Shown one piece after another: positions 1 to 6,767 of a stretch of DNA of 39,998 bases (positions are counted from its first letter, which is position 1; each line of letters begins with the position of its first letter). The translations under genes were made by a program, and so were the position numbers. Under the pieces are notes generated by a model. It searched no databases. It was not told the DNA's origin and saw nothing but the letters and a program-made list of their open reading frames with translations. The stretch comes from Bacteroidota bacterium (lineage in GTDB: Bacteria; Bacteroidota; Bacteroidia; Chitinophagales; Chitinophagaceae): the NCBI GenBank assembly GCA_029561305.1, contig JAKQJG010000195.1:1-39998 (forward strand), given 5' to 3'.

Positions 1-597
1 TGGAAGGATATTGATGTATTGATCGTGCCCAACGGGCGTTATAAATTTTTAAGCGATAAGGATGAAAGCGCTGACCTGAAAAATTGGGTGCGGCAGGGTG
101 GAAAAATAATTGCAATTGAAAATGCTGTTAACCAGATGGCAGCGGGTGAATGGGGTATTAAAATAAGAAAGCCTGATGAAGAAAAAGAAAAGAAGGAAGA
201 ACAAAAACCTTCCTATGCTGATTTGAAGCAGTTTGCCGCCAGCGAACATGATGGAATTAAAAGTTTTATTGCGGGTGCTGTATACAGAGTTGATCTGGAT
301 ACTACCCATCCGCTCAGCTTTGGTTTGGGAAGCCATTATTTTACATTAAAGCAGGATGATCATATCTATGATTTTTTGAAAGAAGGCTGGAATGTAGGGG
401 TAATAAAAAAAGAAAACTACATGGCAGGTTTTGTTGGCAGCAAGATCAAAGACAAAATCAAAGATGGCGTACTGATTGGCGAACAACCATCCGGCAATGG
501 CGATATTATTTATCTCCCTGATAATCCCATCTTCAGGAGTTTTTGGGAGAGTGGAAAGTTGTTGTTAAGTAATGCGGTATTTTTGGCGGGACAGTAG
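1..597 (+). CDS. M14-family zinc carboxypeptidase, C-terminal part (5' end outside window)
   Basis: The reading frame is open from base 1 and ends at TAG 595-597, so only the last 198 residues are present. The catalytic peptidase domain would lie upstream of the window. What remains resembles the C-terminal glutamine-amidotransferase-like domain that follows the M14 catalytic domain in many Bacteroidota secreted carboxypeptidases. It has a segment DIDVLIVPNGRY, then a GGKIIAIENA strand, a charged Lys/Glu-rich linker, a HPLSFGLGSHY segment, and the closing IYLPDNPIFRSFWESGK. An internal TTG at 19 is not a credible start because the frame continues upstream. Assignment to M14 is from recall of this C-terminal pattern; no zinc ligands are visible here. 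The similar tail on the PIG-L protein downstream supports a shared envelope role. Confidence 0.7.
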   Translation, partial: WKDIDVLIVPNGRYKFLSDKDESADLKNWVRQGGKIIAIENAVNQMAAGEWGIKIRKPDEEKEKKEEQKPSYADLKQFAASEHDGIKSFIAGAVYRVDLDTTHPLSFGLGSHYFTLKQDDHIYDFLKEGWNVGVIKKENYMAGFVGSKIKDKIKDGVLIGEQPSGNGDIIYLPDNPIFRSFWESGKLLLSNAVFLAGQ

Positions 598-599
598 TT

Positions 600-634
600 A
601 ATTTGAAAATGTGACAATTTGAAAATTTGAAAAT
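600..634. repeat. Short direct repeats AATTTGAAAAT (three copies)
   Basis: Three exact copies of AATTTGAAAAT begin at 600, 616 and 624, the last two overlapping, directly after the carboxypeptidase stop codon. The rest of the spacer up to 739 is AT-rich (ATCATACAAATCATATCAATCAT) and shows no gene. A related TTTGATGATTTG-type repeat occurs at 36801-36897. The function is unknown. Confidence 0.6.
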
Positions 635-739
635 GGAAATCAGGCAAGCAGCAAGGGAGTCGTTAATTAAAAAATCATACAAATCATATCAATCATAAAC
701 AAATCATCATTAAATTTTCTTCATCATATTTTACTCTGC

Positions 740-1366
740 ATGAAAAACATCCTATTTATCACAGCATTTATAATCACATCCATTTCCGTATGGAGCCAGG
801 AAAAAGTTGATGACAGGGACCTGCTTGAATTAAAAGCCAGGATGGAAGGAACTTTCACCAGCGAACTGCAGGCCAAGTCAGATTCTGACTACTACAATAT
901 TCACTTACACATGTCGGCCATATGGGAAAGAAGTGAGGATGGCTATTGGTTGTATGTGGAACAGGCTATTGCATCTGCATTAAATAAACCCTACCGGCAA
1001 CGGATATATCATTTGTACCGGCAGGATGACATCACCCTCGTAAGTAAAGTGTATGAGATGAACGCCCCCATGCGTTTTGCAGGCGCTTATGCCAATCCTG
1101 AATTATTAACAGGACTAACTAAAGATTCATTGATCGACAGGCAGGGTTGTGCCATTTATCTTCGAAAAGATAAGAGCGGCAATTTTTCTGGTTCCACTCC
1201 CGGAAAAGAATGTCTCAGCAGTTTAAGAGGCGCTGCTTATGCCACCAGCGAAGTAGTGATACATGAAGACAAACTCGTTAGCTGGGACCGTGGTTGGGAT
1301 AAAGATGACAAACAGGTATGGGGCGCAGAAAAAGGCGGTTACCAGTTTATTAAGAAAAATGAATAG
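740..1366 (+). CDS. CpeT/CpcT-family (DUF1001) secreted protein
   Basis: The protein has 208 residues, with an N-terminal signal peptide ending around SVWSQ (residues 1-19). It carries the CpeT/CpcT pattern: DLLELKARMEGTF near the start, GYWLYVEQA followed by PYRQRIYHL, then a late segment with GCAIYLRK, a PGKEC cysteine, and SEVVIHEDKLVSWDRGWD. In cyanobacteria and their phages this fold attaches phycobilin chromophores to phycobiliproteins. No phycobiliprotein or bilin gene is visible here, so that activity should not be assumed. The export signal points to a periplasmic or outer-membrane role. It is alone between the carboxypeptidase and the PIG-L gene, with its own terminator-like hairpin downstream. 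Family membership is fairly secure; function is unknown. Confidence 0.8.
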   Translation: MKNILFITAFIITSISVWSQEKVDDRDLLELKARMEGTFTSELQAKSDSDYYNIHLHMSAIWERSEDGYWLYVEQAIASALNKPYRQRIYHLYRQDDITLVSKVYEMNAPMRFAGAYANPELLTGLTKDSLIDRQGCAIYLRKDKSGNFSGSTPGKECLSSLRGAAYATSEVVIHEDKLVSWDRGWDKDDKQVWGAEKGGYQFIKKNE

Positions 1367-1393
1367 TGCCTGAATTAGCATGTGTTGTTTACT

Positions 1394-1428
1394 GTCCTCC
1401 TGCTCATAAAAGGGGGACATTTGTTTTA
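1394..1428 (+). terminator. Probable intrinsic terminator after the CpeT-like gene
   Basis: GTCCTCC (1394-1400) can pair with GGGGGAC (1412-1418) with one G-U pair, and the run ATTTGTTTTAT follows. It lies 28 bases after the stop codon. Confidence 0.5.
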
Positions 1429-1436
1429 TGAATGGT

Positions 1437-1467
1437 GTTGCAACATTCTTTTGATAACTTATATTCG
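1437..1467 (+). promoter_or_regulatory. Candidate Bacteroidota promoter for the PIG-L operon
   Basis: GTTG (1437-1440) and TATATTCG (1460-1467) are separated by 19 bases. Each differs by one base from the Bacteroidota consensus TTTG-N19-TAnnTTTG. Transcription would begin near 1474, which puts the ATG at 1432 upstream of the transcript and places the palindrome at 1500-1534 in the leader. Confidence 0.35.
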
Positions 1468-1473
1468 CAGGGA

Positions 1474-1534
1474 CAGACTTCCGAAGTTTTTAGCATGTGC
1501 AGACTTCCGAAGTTTTTAAAACTTCGGAAGTCTG
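1474..1534. repeat. Perfect 35-bp palindrome with an extra upstream half-site
   Basis: CAGACTTCCGAAGTTTT (1500-1516) and its exact reverse complement AAAACTTCGGAAGTCTG (1518-1534) flank a single T. A third, direct copy of the half-site starts at 1474. The element lies just upstream of the preferred start codon of the PIG-L gene at 1555, so in RNA it would form a 17-bp hairpin in the leader. It resembles interspersed palindromic repeats rather than a terminator, because no U-tract follows. Confidence 0.8.
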
Positions 1535-1554
1535 GTAAAAAATCAACTCACTGT

Positions 1555-4086
1555 ATGAAATTCACTATTTCCTGTCTTTTTTTACTTATCTCCTGTTGTG
1601 CTTCGGCGCAAGCTCCCAAAACATATACCTCTTCAGAAATATTACTTCAGTTAAAAAAGCTGAATGTATTGGGTTCTGTTTTATACATCGCTGCTCACCC
1701 GGATGATGAGAATACCAGGTTGCTGGCCTACCTCGCCAATGAAAAGTTGTACCGTACTGGTTACCTCAGTTTAACGAGAGGAGACGGCGGTCAAAATTTA
1801 ATTGGTGATGAACAGGGAATTGACCTGGGTTTGATCAGAACACAGGAGTTATTGGCTGCCCGGAGAATTGACGGTGCCGAACAGTTTTTTACAAGGGCTT
1901 ATGATTTTGGCTTTTGCAAAAGTTCAGAAGAAGCATTGGCCACCTGGGGGCACGATAAAACATTGAGTGATGTGGTGTGGGTAATAAGAAAATTCCGTCC
2001 GGATGTGATCATTGCCCGTTTCCCGGAAGACAGCAGGGCAGGACATGGCCATCATGCTGCTTCGGGTATTCTTGCCCGGGAGGCTTTTGATGCAGCGGCT
2101 GATCCTGCAAAATTTCCTGAGCAACTGAAAGAAGGTGTAACAGTATGGCAGGCAAAAAGAATGTTGTGGAACACCTTCAATTTTGGTGGCAACAGTACAC
2201 AAAATGAAAGCCAGTTTAAAGTGGAAGTAGGTATGTATAATCCCTTGCTGGGAAAAAGTTATGGAGAGATCGCTGCTGTAAGCAGGAGCCAGCACAAAAG
2301 CCAGGGTTTTGGTGTGCCTGCACAAAGAGGAACCATGCTGGAGTATTTTGAAACCATTAAAGGAGATAAACCTCAAACGGACCTGTTTGATGGAGTGGAT
2401 ATCAGCTGGAATAAAATCAATCAAAAAAGCATTGAAGATGCACTGGCTGTAGTTATCTCAACATATGATCTGCAAAACCCGGCTGCTTCTTTAAAAAACC
2501 TGGTGAGTTTGTACAATACGGTGAGTAGGCTGGAAAATGGTTACTGGAGAAATCAAAAGTTAGCAGAATTAAAGCAGGTGATTGAAAATTGCAGCGGGTT
2601 GTTCATGGAAGCTGTTGCCGCTTCACCCTATGCGGTACTGGGTGATAGTTTGAAAATAAATGTGGTGGTGAATAACCGGTTGGGTGTAAATATTCCTTCA
2701 GTTACGGTTAACATAGATGACGGTGAGTATGACTTTAAGAATTTAACCAGGAATACCAATGCCACTTTTTCTGACACCCTGTTTATTTCTCCCAGTCAAA
2801 ACAAGATCACACAGCCCTACTGGCTGGAAATGCCGATGGACAAAGGAAGTTTCAATGTTACTTATCAGCCTTTGATCGGCAAGGCAGAGAATGAGCCCTG
2901 GACAGTACAGTTTGAGGTAAATATTGAAGGAACAGATTTTACTTTTCATAAGCCAATCAGGTATAAATTCACCGATCCTGTAAAGGGAGAGATCTACCAG
3001 CCGGTGTACATAATTCCTTCGTTCTATGTTTCTAATTATTCAAAAGTGGTGGTGAGAAAAGAAATGGAAAATGGAGACTACGCCATTGATCCTTCTTATT
3101 CTTTTAAAACCTCCCAATACATCAGTCATAAAGAAGTAGAAGCGCATTTTGTACCCAGCAACCAGGTATTTAAAATACCGTTGTTCAATAGCCTGGTTGA
3201 ATCAAATCTCACCAGGAAAACAGAAGCAGTCAATTATCCTTCTCCCAGCAGTCATTTAAAAATGGGTAATGATATGCTGCAGAAGAACACAATTCAGTAC
3301 GATCATATACCCACCATCAATTATTTTACAAAAGTTGATACTAAGATCGTAGAATTCAATGATGGATTAAAGATCGCCGGGTCAAAACTGGGGTATATTA
3401 CTGGTGCTGGTGATAAGGTTCCGCAGGCGCTGGAACAAATGGGCTATAAAGTAACCTTACTGAAAGAACCAGATATCAATTCAGACAACTTAAAACAATT
3501 TGATGCCATCATCACTGGCGTACGTGCTTACAACACCAACGACTGGCTGGGCAATGTGTATGAAACCCTGATGCAGTATGTAAAAGAAGGCGGTGTATTA
3601 CTAACGCAATACAATACCAGTAATTTTATCAGCAGTATAAAAGGTAAGGTTGGTCCTTATCCTTTCAACATCAGCCGTACAAGGGTGACGGACGAAAACG
3701 CAAAAATAAATTTCCTGTTACCCGATCATCCTGCGTTAAATTATCCAAATAAAATAACAGCAAAGGATTTTGAAGGATGGATGCAGGAACGCAGTGTGTA
3801 CCATGCAGATAAAATTGACAGCAATTACCAGCGCATCATCAGCATGAATGATGCCGGTGAAAAAGCAGATGATGGTGGACTGATCATTGCCAATTACGGC
3901 AAAGGAAAATTTGTGTATACAGGCTTGGTTTTCTTTAGAGAACTGCCTGCCGGTGTGCCCGGGGCATACAGGTTGTTTGCAAATTTAATAGCCCCGCAGG
4001 CCTCCCTGGATTCCACCAAAGGGGGCACTTTAAAGAATCAGGCAACTAATAGTAGTAAATTGAGTGGCAAAAAGGGGATCAAATAA
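1555..4086 (+). CDS. PIG-L/LmbE-family deacetylase with C-terminal amidotransferase-like domain
   Basis: The protein has 843 residues. Start 1555 is chosen because it gives a clean signal peptide (MKFTISCLFLLISCCASAQ); the in-frame ATG at 1432 would add 41 residues read through the palindrome. The PIG-L domain is at about residues 38-300. It has the zinc motif AHPDDEN (H48, D50, D51) and the GHGHHAA segment (H164-H167). Members hydrolyse N-acetyl groups from amino sugars or related molecules. The middle region (about 390-600) is beta-rich. The last 200 residues form a GATase-like domain (FDAIITGVRAYN, EGGVLLTQYN, GLIIANYGKGKFVYTGL). The extreme C-terminus is Ser/Lys/Asn-rich and overlaps a GC-rich repeat. 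A 36-residue membrane peptide and a symporter follow on the same strand, suggesting deacetylation coupled to uptake. The substrate is not known. Confidence 0.85.
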   Translation: MKFTISCLFLLISCCASAQAPKTYTSSEILLQLKKLNVLGSVLYIAAHPDDENTRLLAYLANEKLYRTGYLSLTRGDGGQNLIGDEQGIDLGLIRTQELLAARRIDGAEQFFTRAYDFGFCKSSEEALATWGHDKTLSDVVWVIRKFRPDVIIARFPEDSRAGHGHHAASGILAREAFDAAADPAKFPEQLKEGVTVWQAKRMLWNTFNFGGNSTQNESQFKVEVGMYNPLLGKSYGEIAAVSRSQHKSQGFGVPAQRGTMLEYFETIKGDKPQTDLFDGVDISWNKINQKSIEDALAVVISTYDLQNPAASLKNLVSLYNTVSRLENGYWRNQKLAELKQVIENCSGLFMEAVAASPYAVLGDSLKINVVVNNRLGVNIPSVTVNIDDGEYDFKNLTRNTNATFSDTLFISPSQNKITQPYWLEMPMDKGSFNVTYQPLIGKAENEPWTVQFEVNIEGTDFTFHKPIRYKFTDPVKGEIYQPVYIIPSFYVSNYSKVVVRKEMENGDYAIDPSYSFKTSQYISHKEVEAHFVPSNQVFKIPLFNSLVESNLTRKTEAVNYPSPSSHLKMGNDMLQKNTIQYDHIPTINYFTKVDTKIVEFNDGLKIAGSKLGYITGAGDKVPQALEQMGYKVTLLKEPDINSDNLKQFDAIITGVRAYNTNDWLGNVYETLMQYVKEGGVLLTQYNTSNFISSIKGKVGPYPFNISRTRVTDENAKINFLLPDHPALNYPNKITAKDFEGWMQERSVYHADKIDSNYQRIISMNDAGEKADDGGLIIANYGKGKFVYTGLVFFRELPAGVPGAYRLFANLIAPQASLDSTKGGTLKNQATNSSKLSGKKGIK
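4001..4031. repeat. GC-rich repeat-like segment at the 3' end of the PIG-L gene
   Basis: CCTCCCTGGATTCCACCAAA followed by GGGGGCACTTT resembles the other C-rich/AAAGGGGG elements in this window. It encodes the non-conserved tail around SLDSTKGGTL. The symmetry is imperfect, so membership of the repeat family is tentative. Confidence 0.4.
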
Positions 4087-4105
4087 AATTTGAAGGGTTA
4101 CGTCT

Positions 4106-4216
4106 ATGAAAGAAGACAATTCAAAATCATATTGGAATAAGTGGTATGCTGTAGTAATTGTTTTTTTACTGCTGCAGATAATTTTCTATTTCATAATAAC
4201 CCAATATTTTAAGTGA
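4106..4216 (+). CDS. 36-residue single-pass membrane peptide
   Basis: ATG at 4106 to TGA at 4214-4216 encodes 36 residues. The start is hydrophilic (MKEDNSKSYWNKWY), followed by one strongly hydrophobic helix (AVVIVFLLLQIIFYFII) and the end TQYFK. It lies between the PIG-L gene and the sodium:solute symporter on the same strand, 19 bases after the first and 92 before the second. Small single-helix proteins next to transporters often act as accessory or stabilising subunits, and this arrangement suggests that role for the symporter. That is inference: no enzyme motif is present and the short length limits certainty. Confidence 0.6.
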   Translation: MKEDNSKSYWNKWYAVVIVFLLLQIIFYFIITQYFK

Positions 4217-4261
4217 GTCAATCCTATGAAAAATAATTTCCATTCAAATTATCATACACCA

Positions 4262-4308
4262 AAAGCCCCGGAATTTATCCCGGTGAAACCGGGAGGGGTG
4301 GGGGCTTT
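4262..4308 (+). promoter_or_regulatory. GC-rich two-tier hairpin ending at the symporter start codon
   Basis: AAAGCCCC (4262-4269) pairs with GGGGCTTT (4301-4308). Inside, CCCGGT (4279-4284) pairs with ACCGGG (4288-4293) around GAA. The outer stem ends at the base before the symporter ATG at 4309. It could hide the start from ribosomes, act as a processing site between the membrane peptide and the symporter, or be another copy of the interspersed repeat family. Confidence 0.6.
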
Positions 4309-5931
4309 ATGAGCACCATCGACTGGATCATATTAATTGCAGCCCTTGGCACCATCATTATTTATGGTGTGTATAAAAGCAGCCATACAAAAAATCTCGA
4401 CGGCTATTTCTTAAGTAACAATTCTTTGCCCTGGTATTTGGTGTTGCTCAGCATTATGGGCACACAGGCCAGTGCCATTACTTTTTTAAGTGCACCCGGA
4501 CAGGCTTATACAGACGGAATGCGTTTTGTGCAATACTATTTTGGTTTGCCCATTGCCATGATACTCATCTGTATCTTTTTTGTGCCTGTATTCCGGAAAT
4601 TAAAAGTGTATACCGCCTATGAATTTTTAGAGAACCGTTTTGATGTTAAAACCAGAACACTCACTTCTGCATTGTTTTTAATTTCAAGGGGACTATCAAC
4701 TGGTATCAGTATTTATGCGCCCTCTATTATTTTAAGTTCCCTGATGGGCTGGAATATTTATCTCACCAACCTGGTGATGGGAAGTTTTTTGATTATTTAC
4801 ACGGTAACGGGTGGGGCTAAGGCCGTAGCCTATACGCAGCAGTTGCAACTGATCATCGTGATTGCAGGAATGTTTTTAGCTGGTTACATGGTTGTACACT
4901 TGTTGCCAGCAGATATTGGTTTTACAGATGCCTTGCAGTCTGCCGGCAGTCATGGACGCATGAATGTGATTACAACGGGTGTAACCAACGGGAAATTTGA
5001 TTTTAAGGATACCTACAATATCTGGAGCGGTGTCATAGGTGGTCTGTTTTTGGCACTCAGTTATTTTGGTACCGACCAGAGCCAGGTAGGCCGTTTTCTC
5101 ACTGCCAGGAGTGATAAAGAAAGCAAGATCGGTTTATTGGTAAATGGCCTGGTAAAAGTGCCCATGCAATTTTTAATTTTATTGGTAGGCATACTGGTGT
5201 TTACTTTTTATCAATACCATAAGCCACCGGTTTATTTTGATGACGTGCAGGTAAATGCAGCCAATAAAACGGTTTACAAAGATTCCCTTCATACGCTGGA
5301 ATTGCAATACAATAATTTGCTGGATCAAAATAAACTGGAAATTGCCGATACAGTGAGAACACAATATAAAAAAGTGATCCGTGTTGCCAACAATGATAAA
5401 AAAGCCAATGATACCAACTACATCTTTCTCCGTTTTGTAATTGAAAACCTGCCGAAAGGTTTGGTAGGTTTATTAATTGCCATGATATTCCTAGCCTCGT
5501 GGGGAAGTATTGCTGCTGCGTTAAATTCATTGGCATCCTGCACTGTGGTGGATTTTCATAAAAAATTTATTAATACAAACTGCACAGAAAAACAAGACTA
5601 TGCTATCTCCCGCTGGTACACGCTGGCATGGGGTGTATTCTCTATCATCGTTTCCATGTTTGCGTATAACCTTGGCAACAGCCTTATAGAAGCCGTGAAC
5701 ATATTGGGTTCTATTTTTTATGGTGTGATACTTGGTATTTTTTTAGTGGCATTCTGGATGAAAAATATAAGAGGAAATGCTGTGTTTGTTTCCGCCGTGA
5801 TTTCGCAGATACTGGTGATAGCAGTATACCTGGCCGATATTGTTTCCTTCCTCTGGCTGAATGTGATCGGCGCTGTACTGGTGATACTGATCGGGTTATT
5901 GCTGCAGGCTTTTCGGCCGGCAAAAAAATAA
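4309..5931 (+). CDS. Sodium:solute symporter (SSS family)
   Basis: The protein has 540 residues and about 13 predicted membrane helices. The N-terminus (MSTIDWIILIAALGTIIIYG) and the next helices (PWYLVLLSIMGTQASAITFL, GQAYTDGMRFVQYYFGLP) match the first helices of the solute:sodium symporter family. These proteins import sugars, amino acids, sialic acids or similar solutes with Na+ across the inner membrane. About 75 residues (roughly 300-375, from HKPPVYFDDV to ANDTNY) are hydrophilic and interrupt the helices, giving a longer soluble loop than is usual. The core resumes with ENLPKGLVGLLIAMIFLASW. The gene follows the PIG-L enzyme and membrane peptide, so the likely cargo is the product of that deacetylase, but the substrate cannot be read from the sequence. 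Confidence 0.88.
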   Translation: MSTIDWIILIAALGTIIIYGVYKSSHTKNLDGYFLSNNSLPWYLVLLSIMGTQASAITFLSAPGQAYTDGMRFVQYYFGLPIAMILICIFFVPVFRKLKVYTAYEFLENRFDVKTRTLTSALFLISRGLSTGISIYAPSIILSSLMGWNIYLTNLVMGSFLIIYTVTGGAKAVAYTQQLQLIIVIAGMFLAGYMVVHLLPADIGFTDALQSAGSHGRMNVITTGVTNGKFDFKDTYNIWSGVIGGLFLALSYFGTDQSQVGRFLTARSDKESKIGLLVNGLVKVPMQFLILLVGILVFTFYQYHKPPVYFDDVQVNAANKTVYKDSLHTLELQYNNLLDQNKLEIADTVRTQYKKVIRVANNDKKANDTNYIFLRFVIENLPKGLVGLLIAMIFLASWGSIAAALNSLASCTVVDFHKKFINTNCTEKQDYAISRWYTLAWGVFSIIVSMFAYNLGNSLIEAVNILGSIFYGVILGIFLVAFWMKNIRGNAVFVSAVISQILVIAVYLADIVSFLWLNVIGAVLVILIGLLLQAFRPAKK

Positions 5932-5992
5932 ACCCCGGTATGGATCGTTTATTTATTGTTATTTTCATGGTAGAAAAAATAACCCCACACCA

Positions 5993-6763
5993 ATGAAACA
6001 TGCTTTCCTGGAAAAATCTGCACTGGTACTGTTACTGCTGTTTTTCTGCTCTGTGGCTGTTGCACAGGAAAATAAGGACAATGTAATCAAGATCAACGTG
6101 CCGGCACTTGTATTTAAAAACTTTTCTTTTCAGTACGAAAAAGCAGTGAATAGAAAACACAGTTTCGCTATTGCTGTAAGATACCGTCCCGAAAGCAGCA
6201 TCCCCTTTCAGCAGGCCATTGCCGACCTTTTTACAGATACAACCATCAGGCTCGACCTGGCCCGGATGGGTAATATTGGCATTACGCCTGAATATAGGTT
6301 TTACCTTGGAAAGAAGGGAGCACTACAGGGTTTCTATCTCGGGCCTTTTCTCAGTTATAATCATTATTCAGGAGATGCGCCCATCAATTATTGGGGGTAT
6401 AATTCGCAAACCAACCAGTTTATTCCAAGGGTGGCCGTGTTTAAGGGGAGCATCAATACTTTTACCGCCGGCCTGCAGGTGGGGGCACAATGGCGCCTAA
6501 GCAACAAACTTTCCTTTGACTGGTGGATTGTGGGTTTTAATTATGGAGTTAATAGCGGCGACTTTAAGTACAGGGGAGCACTTACGGTGGATGAACAGAC
6601 AACACTGGACCTGGTGAAGCTGAGACCAATGAAAGAACTGCTGTCTTCTGTAATTAAGATTGATATTTATGAGCCACCCAATGCCAGCGGCGCTGCATTC
6701 AAAACCTCTGGTCAATGGTTTGGTGTAAGGGCAATGGGGTTGAATTTGGGATACAGGTTTTAG
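5993..6763 (+). CDS. Secreted beta-barrel-like protein (DUF3575-type)
   Basis: The protein has 256 residues with a signal peptide (hydrophobic stretch LVLLLLFFCSVAVA, cleavage near AQE). The mature part alternates aromatic and small residues, as in short outer-membrane beta-strands (FSFQYEKAV, SFAIAVRYRP, ITPEYRFYLG, GFYLGPFLSYNHY, LGYRF), and ends in an aromatic F. This fits an 8- to 10-stranded outer-membrane protein of the kind often labelled DUF3575. A cell-surface structural or porin-like role is plausible, but no ligand is indicated. It starts 61 bases after the symporter, with no clear terminator between them, and its stop is only four bases from the convergent cargo gene. Confidence 0.6.
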   Translation: MKHAFLEKSALVLLLLFFCSVAVAQENKDNVIKINVPALVFKNFSFQYEKAVNRKHSFAIAVRYRPESSIPFQQAIADLFTDTTIRLDLARMGNIGITPEYRFYLGKKGALQGFYLGPFLSYNHYSGDAPINYWGYNSQTNQFIPRVAVFKGSINTFTAGLQVGAQWRLSNKLSFDWWIVGFNYGVNSGDFKYRGALTVDEQTTLDLVKLRPMKELLSSVIKIDIYEPPNASGAAFKTSGQWFGVRAMGLNLGYRF

Positions 6764-6767
6764 TTAG

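Noticed and set aside
1432-1554. Earlier in-frame ATG for the PIG-L gene
   Set aside because: It reads through the palindrome, lies upstream of the likely transcript start, and would hide the signal peptide that begins at 1555.
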